From Gammaproteobacteria bacterium (lineage in GTDB: Bacteria; Pseudomonadota; Gammaproteobacteria; Pseudomonadales; Azotimanducaceae), in assembly GCA_018666555.1 (NCBI GenBank), contig JABIZD010000102.1, positions 17,097 to 81,096 on the forward strand: a stretch of DNA of 64,000 nt, in the 5' to 3' direction. The notes beneath the pieces were generated by a model. The model ran no database searches. It was given only the letters and a program-made list of their open reading frames with translations, and was not told where the DNA came from. Every line of letters starts with the position of its first letter. Positions within the stretch are counted from its first letter, which is position 1. Shown here piece after piece: positions 37,547-46,272 of the stretch. Both the position numbers and the translations under genes were made by a program.

Positions 37547-39010
37547 CTAGCTACCGGGCGCTGGAAAAACCTCTGGCGTATAAAACCCATGGAACTGATG
37601 TGGAAGGTGATGCTTCAACTTCAGGGAACACACCTGCTCAAAAGCGGCATCAGCGCGGAATATAAGTAGCTCACTCTTGTGCTCAAAACCGTTGTAAACC
37701 ACTTCCATTAAGTAACCATCATCTTCGCCCTTGGCATCCACCTTGGGTACGAATACGGGTTCAGAACCATAATAACCAGGCTGCAACGTGACTACATCAG
37801 CATGGCCGTCAAAGGTCACTCTGGAAATCGCATTAAAGAAGCTGTTGGCACCATTATCTACAGAACAGGCGGTATAGGTCACATTATTCTTGGTGCCCAG
37901 CAGGGTGTTATTAAAGGTTGGGAATTCGGATTCAACATCACTGACCTGTTCGGTTTGCATCTCTCCAGTCTTCATATTGAGGCGGTATCGAAGAAACCAG
38001 CCACCACCAAATCGATTGGCGGTATTGAACACGTCACTCAAGGTGTCGTTAGCTTCAAAGCTATCCTGGAACATGCCATCGACAACAATGTTATCTCCTT
38101 CCTCGAAAGCATTACCAAAATGGATAATCGCACCCGGCGTCGTTTCAAAGCGCTTAACCTCCTTAAACGTATCGAGATCGACTACGACGACTTGCATGGC
38201 AACTTTATCATCAAATTTAACCTGGTCAGAAATGGTGGTTGTACCGAGAATAACGGGCAACATATTGCCAAACACAATTGAACCAAGGAAAAAGATCGCG
38301 TAACGGTCTGACAAAGCAAAATCATGGCAGAAAGGAAAATTTTCAATCGGTATTTGCGCCTTCCTGAACAATTTACCTGCTGCATTGATTCGATACATAT
38401 TGATACATGGCTTGGGTCCCTTCAGGCCAAAACCGGAAATGCCAGCACCATAATTAATATAATCTCCGGTTCTCGGATGCACCTTGCCATGGGCACTGAA
38501 TACCATTGAGGCCTCGAGTTCACCTTCATAGGTAAACTCGCCAAGGGTTTCAAGGGTTCCAGGATCTAAGGCCCAGGGTTTACCGCCTTCATTTAAGGCA
38601 AGTAAGTGCCCGCCATGGTAAATACCACTGGTATTAGCGGGATTTGCAGGCATCTTTAAAAAATTAGAACGCAGCCCTCCATCGATCTGTGTGCCAAAGC
38701 CCCTGTAAAGCACTTTCTGAGCCGCCGTCTCATCGACATACTTAGGCGTGCGCACATACCGGTTTTTAAAATGCACTCTACCTTCATTAAAGCTAAAAGC
38801 GCACAGCATGCCGTCCCCGTCAAACCAATGACCATATTTTGTTTCACCAATTCTCTGGCGGCCTGGGCCATTGCGAAAAAAAGTACCTTTGATATCGATT
38901 GGTATATCGCCCTCTACCTCAACCAACTCATAGTCGTATTCGGTATCAAGATTTTCCAAGCCACCATGGCAGGACGGTATCTCATTTACACCTGTGGTTT
39001 GTACGCTCAT
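37547..39010 (-). CDS. carotenoid oxygenase (RPE65/CCD) family protein
   Basis: A 487-residue seven-bladed-propeller non-haem iron enzyme. The four expected iron histidines can be placed at His178 (AHGKVHPRTGD), His229 (FCHDFALSD), His297 (IIHFGNAFEEGD) and His474 (QFHGFY). The N-terminal FFRNGPG and HWFDGDGML are further family hallmarks. Members cleave carotenoids, apocarotenoids or stilbenes with O2. No carotenoid synthesis genes or rhodopsin gene are in the window, so cleavage of an external polyene or stilbene is as likely as retinal formation. It is cytoplasmic. Confidence 0.9.
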   Translation of the reverse strand: MSVQTTGVNEIPSCHGGLENLDTEYDYELVEVEGDIPIDIKGTFFRNGPGRQRIGETKYGHWFDGDGMLCAFSFNEGRVHFKNRYVRTPKYVDETAAQKVLYRGFGTQIDGGLRSNFLKMPANPANTSGIYHGGHLLALNEGGKPWALDPGTLETLGEFTYEGELEASMVFSAHGKVHPRTGDYINYGAGISGFGLKGPKPCINMYRINAAGKLFRKAQIPIENFPFCHDFALSDRYAIFFLGSIVFGNMLPVILGTTTISDQVKFDDKVAMQVVVVDLDTFKEVKRFETTPGAIIHFGNAFEEGDNIVVDGMFQDSFEANDTLSDVFNTANRFGGGWFLRYRLNMKTGEMQTEQVSDVESEFPTFNNTLLGTKNNVTYTACSVDNGANSFFNAISRVTFDGHADVVTLQPGYYGSEPVFVPKVDAKGEDDGYLMEVVYNGFEHKSELLIFRADAAFEQVCSLKLKHHLPHQFHGFYTPEVFPAPGS

Positions 39011-39807
39011 TTCACGCTCTCTTATTTAACACGCCTTAGGCAAAGTCAAATTGCCCGCCTGGAATTGACCGGCCTGACAGCCTCTCGGTTCAATCTGGTT
39101 GCAACTCCCTTAATCCTTAACTGCCCTGAAACTTAAAACAGCAGTAGACCTCGCGAATAACCAGACACAACAACTGGATACTGGAAACCAGAATTTAACA
39201 TCCATCCATTCGAATTGTGCCTGAAATCCATGCTTACATCGAGCACCGCGCCAAATACAGACGATACTCTTTTAAAAACCAACCGAGGGACCACAGTTCA
39301 AGACAGCGTTAGAACTATCCGGGCCAGCTGCCATTTTTGATCCAGATAGCTTCCCACAAGGTCTGGTTTAAGAGCAACAATCTTCGTCTGGACAAGAAGC
39401 CATCAGACCCTATATTCAGTCCATTATTGCTTTCGTAAGAACCCCAATACAACCTCTACCTGGCCAAGACCGGTGCTGGTGCCAGTTTGCTAATGATGGA
39501 TCGGATCAGATTAATGTGTATCATGTCTTCACATTGCAAGAAAATTCATAAATTACAGACAGATGTTAATGTTCCGGTTATGCAATCACTGACCTAAGCG
39601 TTCCTGGTAACCAAGGTCTGTAAATCCTTGTGTGAAAGTAATCTCTTGCCTGCTTAACCGCTTATCACAGCATCAAGGTAACCTCGGTGAAGATAAAATA
39701 CGAGCGACATGGAAACACAACACCATTGTCATTGTTACACTGGGATGTTATTTGCAGATTTAATGGTCAACAGCCTGATCATATAGCCAATACTGGAGAA
39801 GGAACCG
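39011..39807. other. long intergenic region upstream of the paa operon
   Basis: About 800 bases between the divergent carotenoid oxygenase and the paa leader ORF. A possible -35 TTGTCA lies near 39727, but the -10 opposite it (TATTTG) is poor. No RNA family or further protein-like frame is recognised. Confidence 0.35.
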
Positions 39808-39903
39808 ATGCAAACCGCAGCTAATAACCATAGCAACCAAAAGCGTATTAATGGATCACTCCAGACAAACCCATTCAGCTATCCAGGAGAGAAGAACCCT
39901 TGA
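39808..39903 (+). CDS. 31-residue leader ORF preceding paaI
   Basis: An ATG with a strong ribosome site (GGAGAAGGA, five-base spacing) opens a 31-codon frame rich in Asn, Gln and Pro. Its TGA at 39901-39903 overlaps the TTG start of paaI at 39900-39902 by two bases. The protein is not recognised. The strong initiation signal and the stop/start overlap suggest translation of this leader feeds ribosomes into paaI. Whether the peptide itself matters is open. Confidence 0.5.
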   Translation: MQTAANNHSNQKRINGSLQTNPFSYPGEKNP

Positions 39904-40328
39904 ATCCTCAATCTCTGGCCAGAGCCTGCCTTGATGAAATGCTCAAGGACGATGCCTGCTCCGCTGCCCTTGGTATGGAGGTCGTCAACATTGACGAACG
40001 CTGCGCCAGCGTTCGGATGGTGGTTCGCTCTGATATGGTCAACGGTCATGGCCTGTGCCATGGTGGCATGATATTTTCACTGGCAGACAGTACCTTCGCA
40101 TTTGCCTGCAATAGCGAAAACCACAGCGCACTTGCTGCAGCAGGACAAATTGATTTTCTTGCACCAGCTAAACTAAACGATGAGCTCACGGCTACGGCGA
40201 CTGTGGTTAACCAGGGTAAGCGAAAGGGTATATATGACGTTACTGTGGTGCATCAACTGCAGGAACGCATTGCCATTTTTCGAGGCCATTCACATCGCTT
40301 GGGTATACCGACGATACCCATAAACTAA
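39900..40328 (+). CDS. paaI: PaaI-type hydroxyphenylacetyl-CoA thioesterase
   Basis: A 142-residue hotdog thioesterase. The PaaI signature HGLCHGGMIFSLADSTFAFACNS, including the Asn/His/Gly and Asp of the active site, is clear, followed by GQIDFLAPAKLNDELTATA. PaaI removes CoA from dead-end hydroxylated or ring-opened intermediates of the phenylacetyl-CoA pathway in the cytoplasm. The start is TTG; AGGAGA lies about 10 bases upstream and no ATG occurs before the conserved region. It is the first full gene of the paa operon, 37 bases before paaA. Confidence 0.9.
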   Translation: MNPQSLARACLDEMLKDDACSAALGMEVVNIDERCASVRMVVRSDMVNGHGLCHGGMIFSLADSTFAFACNSENHSALAAAGQIDFLAPAKLNDELTATATVVNQGKRKGIYDVTVVHQLQERIAIFRGHSHRLGIPTIPIN

Positions 40329-40365
40329 CGACGCTACTCGGTAAACAGAGCGACAGGAGGAATCG

Positions 40366-41304
40366 ATGTCAGAGGAAGAGATTCTGTTTCAGCAACGAAT
40401 CGATGCGGAATTAAAAGTCGAGCCAAAGGATTGGATGCCAGAAAAGTACCGCCAAAACCTGATTCGGCAAATATCCCAGCACGCCCACTCCGAGGTGATT
40501 GGCATGCAACCAGAGGGAAACTGGATCACTCGTGCTCCAACCCTGCATCGGAAATCTATCCTGCTGGCGAAGATACAAGATGAAGGTGGCCATGGCCTGT
40601 ATCTATACAGCGCTGCTGAAACACTTGGCATCAGTCGAGAAGAACTTGTCCAGGCTCTACATAGCGGTGCGGCCAAGTATGCATCAATCTTCAACTACCC
40701 GGCCCTGACCTGGGCGGATATGGGTGCAATCGGTTGGCTGGTCGATGGCGCCGCTATTGTTAACCAGATTTCCCTGCAAAGGACTTCATACGGTCCCTAT
40801 GCGCGGAGTATGGTAAGAATCTGTAAGGAAGAAAGTTTTCACCAGCGTCAGGGTTATCACATCATGATGGTTCTGATGCAAGGCAGTCAGGAGCAGCAAG
40901 CAATGGCACAGGATGCACTGGACCGTTTCTGGTGGCCATCCCTGATGATGTTTGGTCCCCATGACGCAGAATCTGCAAATTCTACACAATCCATGAAGTG
41001 GAAAATAAAACGGAAAAGTAATGATGAGCTGCGCCAGAAATTTATTGACCAGAGTGTCAAGCAGGCAGAAGTGATCGGCCTGAAAATTCCTGATCCTGCA
41101 TTAAAATGGAATAAAGCACGTGAACATTATGATTTTGGGAAAATTGACTGGGATGAATTCGCACGTGTTATCAAGGGCGACGGTCCCTGCAATCGGCAAC
41201 GACTGCAACATCACATCCGCACCCATAACGAAGGTGCGTGGGTCCGAGATGCTGTCGCTGCTTATGAAGCCAAGCACAAAAAGCAACCAACCAGGGCAGC
41301 CTAG
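40366..41304 (+). CDS. paaA: 1,2-phenylacetyl-CoA epoxidase subunit A
   Basis: The 312-residue catalytic di-iron subunit (E. coli PaaA: 309). Iron motifs are KIQDEGGHG (DExxH type) and [11 protein letters not shown] (ExxH). Upstream, [22 protein letters not shown] is nearly identical to known PaaA. It epoxidises the ring of phenylacetyl-CoA with O2, using electrons from PaaE. An ideal AGGAGG ribosome site is four bases before the ATG. Confidence 0.97.
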   Translation: MSEEEILFQQRIDAELKVEPKDWMPEKYRQNLIRQISQHAHSEVIGMQPEGNWITRAPTLHRKSILLAKIQDEGGHGLYLYSAAETLGISREELVQALHSGAAKYASIFNYPALTWADMGAIGWLVDGAAIVNQISLQRTSYGPYARSMVRICKEESFHQRQGYHIMMVLMQGSQEQQAMAQDALDRFWWPSLMMFGPHDAESANSTQSMKWKIKRKSNDELRQKFIDQSVKQAEVIGLKIPDPALKWNKAREHYDFGKIDWDEFARVIKGDGPCNRQRLQHHIRTHNEGAWVRDAVAAYEAKHKKQPTRAA

Positions 41305-41325
41305 CCGCGCCAAAGGGTTCCAATT

Positions 41326-41598
41326 ATGAAACTTTATGAGGTCTTTATTCGTTCCAGGCGAGGTCTGGACCACAAGCACACTGGAAGTCTTCTAGCAGAC
41401 AGTCCCGAGCAGGCACTCGAATATGCCCGGGATATTTACACTCGTCGCAGTGAAGGTGTCAGCATCTGGGTCGTCAGTTCAGCAGATATCATCGCCTCAC
41501 AGGAGACTGACTGTGAGAGTTTTTATGATCCTCATGATGACAAACCTTATCGACATGCAGCGCACTACCAACTACCCGATGAAGTCAACAGTATGTAA
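41326..41598 (+). CDS. paaB: 1,2-phenylacetyl-CoA epoxidase subunit B
   Basis: A 90-residue protein matching PaaB (about 95), beginning LYEVFIRSRRGLDHKHTGSL and containing ALEYARDIYTRRSEGVSIWVV. PaaB is the small non-catalytic part of the epoxidase thought to link PaaAC units. It lies 21 bases after paaA and eight bases before paaC. Confidence 0.95.
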   Translation: MKLYEVFIRSRRGLDHKHTGSLLADSPEQALEYARDIYTRRSEGVSIWVVSSADIIASQETDCESFYDPHDDKPYRHAAHYQLPDEVNSM

Positions 41599-41606
41599 GG
41601 CTGAAC

Positions 41607-42368
41607 ATGTTAATTGACAAATCGCAGTTAAAAATTTTTGTTCTCAGGCTCGCAGATGATGCCCTGGTAATAGCACATCGTCTGTCCGAGTGGTGTAGTC
41701 ACGGGCCTTCTCTGGAGGAAGACCTGGCGCTAACCAATGTGGCTTTGGACTATATGGGCAGGGCGAGAATGTTTTACGGCTACGCCGCAGAAATAGCTGG
41801 CGATGGCTCCACAGAAGACACCTATGCCTATGACAGGGATTGTCGCGATTTTACCAATCTGCTGATTCATGAACTTCCTCGGGGTGACTTCGCTTTCACC
41901 ATGGCCCGGCAGTACCTTGTCGATGAGTTTAATCTCGCTTATATGGAACTCCTGCAGCAATCCAAGGACCCGACCCTCGCCGCCATTGCCACAAAGGCAA
42001 ATAAGGAAGGTCTGTATCACTTGCGGCGCAGCCGCAAATGGTTACTGCGACTGGGTGACGGGACCGCAGAAAGCCACAACCGTTTGCAGCAGGCGATGGA
42101 GGATATATGGGGTTATACCACTGAACTATTTGAAATGGACGAGCTCGAACAGGCAATAGTCGAGGCAGGTATTGGTGTCAATGCTATCCATTTGCACCCC
42201 CAATGGAAGCAGCGGGTCACGGCCACCTTAACCGAGGCAACGATCACGGTTCCGTCGAGTGACTGGGCTGTAACCGGTGGACGCAAAGGCATTCACACGG
42301 AAGCCCTCGGTCATATACTCTCAGATATGCAGTTCCTGCAACGAGCCTATCCCGGCCAGCAATGGTAA
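41607..42368 (+). CDS. paaC: 1,2-phenylacetyl-CoA epoxidase subunit C
   Basis: The 253-residue structural subunit (E. coli 248), a ferritin-like fold lacking the full di-iron site. Matching stretches are LRLADDALVIAHRLSEWCSHGPSLEEDLALTN, reported here by its ends, and KEGLYHLRRSRKWLLRLGDGT. PaaC heterodimerises with PaaA. Its last seven bases overlap the paaD start. Confidence 0.95.
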   Translation: MLIDKSQLKIFVLRLADDALVIAHRLSEWCSHGPSLEEDLALTNVALDYMGRARMFYGYAAEIAGDGSTEDTYAYDRDCRDFTNLLIHELPRGDFAFTMARQYLVDEFNLAYMELLQQSKDPTLAAIATKANKEGLYHLRRSRKWLLRLGDGTAESHNRLQQAMEDIWGYTTELFEMDELEQAIVEAGIGVNAIHLHPQWKQRVTATLTEATITVPSSDWAVTGGRKGIHTEALGHILSDMQFLQRAYPGQQW

Positions 42369-42895
42369 ATTTAATGTCGACACCAAGCTCTAAAATTTCT
42401 TTACTATCAGTCGAGAATTATGATCGCCTCAAACGTCGCCAAGAATCGAATCACAAAGCCGTATGGAATTTACTCGATGCGGTCAAGGATCCGGAAATTC
42501 CTCCTTTAAGCATTTGGGACCTTGGCGTTCTACAAGACATTACGCAGCAGCAGGCCGTCATCACTGTGACCATCACCCCCACCTACTCAGGCTGCCCAGC
42601 CATGCAGGTCATCGCAGAGGACATTACCACTGTTTTACAACGCGCAGGATATAGCAACTTTAGAATCGCTACCCGCCTGTCACCAGCATGGACAACGGAC
42701 TGGCTATCAGAATCGGCCCGCAACCGGTTAAGACAATACGGTGTAACGCCACCCCAAGAGGAAGATGCCATCTTTTGTCCCCAGTGCAGCTCTACCGAGG
42801 TCCGTCTGATCAGTGAATTCGGTTCTACCGCATGCAAAGCACTCTATCAGTGCAAGACCTGCCAGGAACCCTTTGATTACTTTAAGCGAATCTAG
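42362..42895 (+). CDS. paaD: PaaD, iron-sulfur/Zn-ribbon maturation protein of the epoxidase
   Basis: A 177-residue protein with an N-terminal MIP18/DUF59 domain (VWNLLDAVKDPEIPPLSIWDLGV; VTITPTYSGCPAM) and a C-terminal Cys4 zinc ribbon in CPQC...FGSTACKALYQCKTCQEPFDYF. PaaD is needed for epoxidase activity, probably in cluster insertion into PaaE. It starts inside the paaC end; a later Met at codon 5 is a possible alternative. Confidence 0.95.
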   Translation: MVNLMSTPSSKISLLSVENYDRLKRRQESNHKAVWNLLDAVKDPEIPPLSIWDLGVLQDITQQQAVITVTITPTYSGCPAMQVIAEDITTVLQRAGYSNFRIATRLSPAWTTDWLSESARNRLRQYGVTPPQEEDAIFCPQCSSTEVRLISEFGSTACKALYQCKTCQEPFDYFKRI

Positions 42896-42897
42896 GA

Positions 42898-43995
42898 ATG
42901 ACCGCAGTGGAAACCCATTTTTACCCGTTAACAGTGGCGAGCATCGCCCCGGAAACAGCCGATGCGGTTAAAATCGGATTTAACATTCCGCCCGAAGTCC
43001 GCAACAAATTCTCCCACAAGCCCGGTCAATATCTAACTATCAAGTCTGACTCGGGCCCGGATCCAATACGCCGTTCCTATTCAATCTGCTCTGGTATCAA
43101 TGATGCCGAACTACAGATCGCCATCAAGCGAATAGAAGGCGGCCAATTTTCTAATTTTGCCAACGATGCCATCAAAGTTGGAGATACCATTCATGCCATG
43201 CCGCCTGAGGGAAACTTCAGTGCGGTGCTGCATAAGGACCATGAAAAAAAATACCTTTTTATAGCGGCTGGCAGCGGTATTACACCGGTTATTTCCAATA
43301 TCAAAAGTATTCTCGAAGAAGAGCCAAACAGTTCAGTCACGCTTCTATACGGCAATCAACGCACCAACACCATCATGTTTCGGGAAGCACTTAGTTTTTT
43401 AAAAAATCGCTATATGACTCGACTACACTGGGTCAATCTATTGAGCAGAGAGGACCAGGGTGCAGATGTATTAAATGGCCGACTCAATAATCGCAAGGGT
43501 AGCGCTCTGAATCAGAATTTGATTAATTTAAGCAGTTTCAACGACTATTTCATCTGTGGTCCTGAATCCATGATTTCTGAAGTTTCACTGGGCTTACGTG
43601 GTATGCAAGTCCCGGAAGCCAACATCCACTACGAATTATTCTCATCCTCGGCAGAGGATGCTCAGCTAGTGGTTCAAAAGCATCATGCCAGGGCGCGACA
43701 ATTCGCCGGCAGGATAAGTCATGTCACCATGGTGATGGATGGCCGCTCGGTAGGGTTCGAGCTCTCAGCCGATGGTGCTAACCTGCTCGACTCGGGCATT
43801 GACCAGGGCATGGACTTACCTTTCTCCTGCAAGGATGGCGTATGCGCAACCTGCAAAGCAAAACTGCTGGAAGGCGAAGTAGACATGGATATCACCCACG
43901 GCCTGGAGCCAAGGGAAATAGAAAACGGCTTTATTCTGACCTGCCAGGCACACCCAATCAGCGACAAGGTAGTCGTCGATTTTGATCACAAGTAA
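42898..43995 (+). CDS. paaE: 1,2-phenylacetyl-CoA epoxidase reductase subunit E
   Basis: A 365-residue oxidoreductase: FAD domain (RRSYSICSG), NAD(P) domain (AAGSGITPVISNIKSIL) and a C-terminal plant-type 2Fe-2S domain with CKDGVCATCKAKLLEG and ILTCQAHP, giving the four cluster cysteines. It passes NADPH electrons to PaaA. It starts two bases after the paaD stop and ends the operon; no paaK, paaG, paaZ or paaJ follows. Confidence 0.95.
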   Translation: MTAVETHFYPLTVASIAPETADAVKIGFNIPPEVRNKFSHKPGQYLTIKSDSGPDPIRRSYSICSGINDAELQIAIKRIEGGQFSNFANDAIKVGDTIHAMPPEGNFSAVLHKDHEKKYLFIAAGSGITPVISNIKSILEEEPNSSVTLLYGNQRTNTIMFREALSFLKNRYMTRLHWVNLLSREDQGADVLNGRLNNRKGSALNQNLINLSSFNDYFICGPESMISEVSLGLRGMQVPEANIHYELFSSSAEDAQLVVQKHHARARQFAGRISHVTMVMDGRSVGFELSADGANLLDSGIDQGMDLPFSCKDGVCATCKAKLLEGEVDMDITHGLEPREIENGFILTCQAHPISDKVVVDFDHK

Positions 43996-44196
43996 CACGA
44001 CAGTTGAAGATTGTCTTAGCTCTGCCGTCTGCTGGTAATGACCCATAGTTGCCATCTTATTGCACTAAGCCTACTGACTTCTGATGACCCTGGACAGGAA
44101 TATCAAATGCGGCGATAGGCTAACCAATTGGCGCAAGGTAGCAATTAACTCAAACAATGAATGCAGACAGGCATTAACCGTACGATTTCGGATGCA

Positions 44197-46212
44197 TCAA
44201 ACATAGCCTTGTAACAAGTCGTCACCCAGCATTTCCTTTAATGGATCGAGCCAAGGTTCAAACCCGCGCCAGGCGTCCAGCCCGGTATCATAGATTGGCA
44301 ACCGTACCTGCTCTGAACTAGGCGTTCTGACACTTCTTTGGGTTTTATGAAATTCAACACAAGCCTGCTCAAAAGGCAGGTTGCAATAAGACAGCATTCT
44401 TTCTACCTGGCCCTCAAGGTCGGCAACCACATCCTCATGATTAACTCTCAGGATTCGACCTGGCAGAACCTGGTCCCAATGATCCATGATTTCAATATAA
44501 TCCTTGTAGTATCGACCAATTTCCTCGAGCCCATAGGTAAATTCCTGGCCATGAGAGAAAAATTGCTTAAAACCACTGAAACAACAGGCGAGCGGATTTC
44601 GTCTGGCATCGATAATCTTTGAATTCGGTAAAATGAGCTGAATGAGCGCGATATGCCTGAAATTATTTGGCATCTTGTCGATAAAGTAAGGCGCCTTGTC
44701 CCTGAGCACCTGGGTGTCCCGGAGATATCGACTGCCCATCTCTGCAAACTGCTGAGGACTCAGTGTTGCAAGACAATGGGGGTATTGAGGTTCCTCATGG
44801 ATCGTCCGGCGTCCATCCAGTTGATGTGCAAATGCGCCTATATTTGCAAGTTCCTGTGTACCATCGACCTGACTATGGCTGGCCAGGATCTGCTCCAGTA
44901 AGGTAGATCCCGCTCTTGGCAGACCTACTATAAATATAGGATCCGCAGCCTTGTTACCAACATCTTTATGCTTCTTGAACAGGGCTTCTTTACAAACGGA
45001 TTTCTGCAGTTTCATCCGGCTGGATAGCAGTTTGCCATCGAATCCCAAATGCTGTTTCCGCAGACTATTACCCCGCTCATAAAAGGTAAAGGCCTGCTCA
45101 AACCCTGCTGAGTCTTCGTAATGCTTTCCCAGAGCAAAACACAGATTAACCCGGTCAAGCTCATCAATCGTTTCCGACTGCTCCTGTTCGAGCATCCTTT
45201 CTACTTCGTCAGCTGAAAACCGGTAAGTCTTGAGATTGGCCAGGCTCCAGAAAGCATCACCAAACTGTGGTCTTGCCAGGTAAGCACTGCGATAGGCCTC
45301 TATCGCCTCGGCAGAACGATCGATTGTCTTCAGCGCATGGCCTTTAAGAAGATGCAGCGTCGCATCATTGGGGGCCTGGTTAAGAAGGCGGGTATAGATG
45401 CCGAGTGCTTCCTCAAATCGTCCAACGGCGACGCACTGATTTGCATAGGCGGTCTGAAAACGCGGATTATCTGGTTGGGCCTTGAGCAGAACCTCGGACT
45501 GAAGCAGCGCCTGTTGATACTTCTGCCGCTTATATAGCACGTTCATATAATCAAAGCGAGCAAACTCATTTTCCGGCTCGAACGCCACCGCATTTTCCAG
45601 AAGCAAATCCGCATCATCTAATACTTCAGACCTGACTCCCAGTGCCGCCAGCAGACGCATCGCTTCTACTTGTTTCGGATAACGTAAAAGGAACTGCCTG
45701 CAGATTTTTTCTGCCTTGAGAAACTGGCCTTCACTGATCAGATTGCGAACCGCTAACAGAGCCGCTGGCAACGCTTTGAGTTTAATAACCTGATCTGCAG
45801 CCTCGACCCCTAAGGGCTGTTGACCTAGCTGTTCGGCTAGCTGAGCGATACAAACCCAACTGGCTACAAGGGAATCATTCAGCGTAACCGCCTCCCGGAA
45901 AGCAGCCAATGCAGCGACGGACTGATTCTGGGCCAGGAGCAGATGTCCTTCTTCCTGCAAAGCACGCCCATAACGCGGAAATTGAACTTTGAGATGGTTG
46001 AGCAGATCCTGCGCTTTGGCAAAGTCACTGTTATATCGATAGCACACCGCGAGAAGATAGAGTACTTCCCTATCTGCCGGATGTTGCTCCAGAACCGGCA
46101 ACAACAGGTTTATTGCTGCCAGGCTATTGCCCTGCTCCAACAACGCCTTGGCTTGCTGGGTAGCGAGACCGGATTCTGGCCTGGGGGAATTAGTTTCTGT
46201 CGACATCGGCAT
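44197..46212 (-). CDS. TPR-repeat sulfotransferase family protein (second copy)
   Basis: A 671-residue protein of the same design as the gene at 6169-8142. Roughly residues 1-380 are TPR repeats, less regular than in the other copy. The sulfotransferase domain begins at about 430 with FIVGLPRAGSTLLEQI, then DKMPNNFRHIAL and KIIDARRNPLACCFS. The C-terminal tail TQRSVRTPSSEQVR is shared with the first copy. Sequence between copies is clearly diverged, so they probably have different targets. It is the last gene of a run of eight minus-strand genes, 60 bases after the TonB receptor. Confidence 0.88.
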   Translation of the reverse strand: MPMSTETNSPRPESGLATQQAKALLEQGNSLAAINLLLPVLEQHPADREVLYLLAVCYRYNSDFAKAQDLLNHLKVQFPRYGRALQEEGHLLLAQNQSVAALAAFREAVTLNDSLVASWVCIAQLAEQLGQQPLGVEAADQVIKLKALPAALLAVRNLISEGQFLKAEKICRQFLLRYPKQVEAMRLLAALGVRSEVLDDADLLLENAVAFEPENEFARFDYMNVLYKRQKYQQALLQSEVLLKAQPDNPRFQTAYANQCVAVGRFEEALGIYTRLLNQAPNDATLHLLKGHALKTIDRSAEAIEAYRSAYLARPQFGDAFWSLANLKTYRFSADEVERMLEQEQSETIDELDRVNLCFALGKHYEDSAGFEQAFTFYERGNSLRKQHLGFDGKLLSSRMKLQKSVCKEALFKKHKDVGNKAADPIFIVGLPRAGSTLLEQILASHSQVDGTQELANIGAFAHQLDGRRTIHEEPQYPHCLATLSPQQFAEMGSRYLRDTQVLRDKAPYFIDKMPNNFRHIALIQLILPNSKIIDARRNPLACCFSGFKQFFSHGQEFTYGLEEIGRYYKDYIEIMDHWDQVLPGRILRVNHEDVVADLEGQVERMLSYCNLPFEQACVEFHKTQRSVRTPSSEQVRLPIYDTGLDAWRGFEPWLDPLKEMLGDDLLQGYV

Positions 46213-46272
46213 GTAAGACTATGGAATTAACCCGTCAATCTTACTAGATGCCGATGCAAACATTAGCTAATT

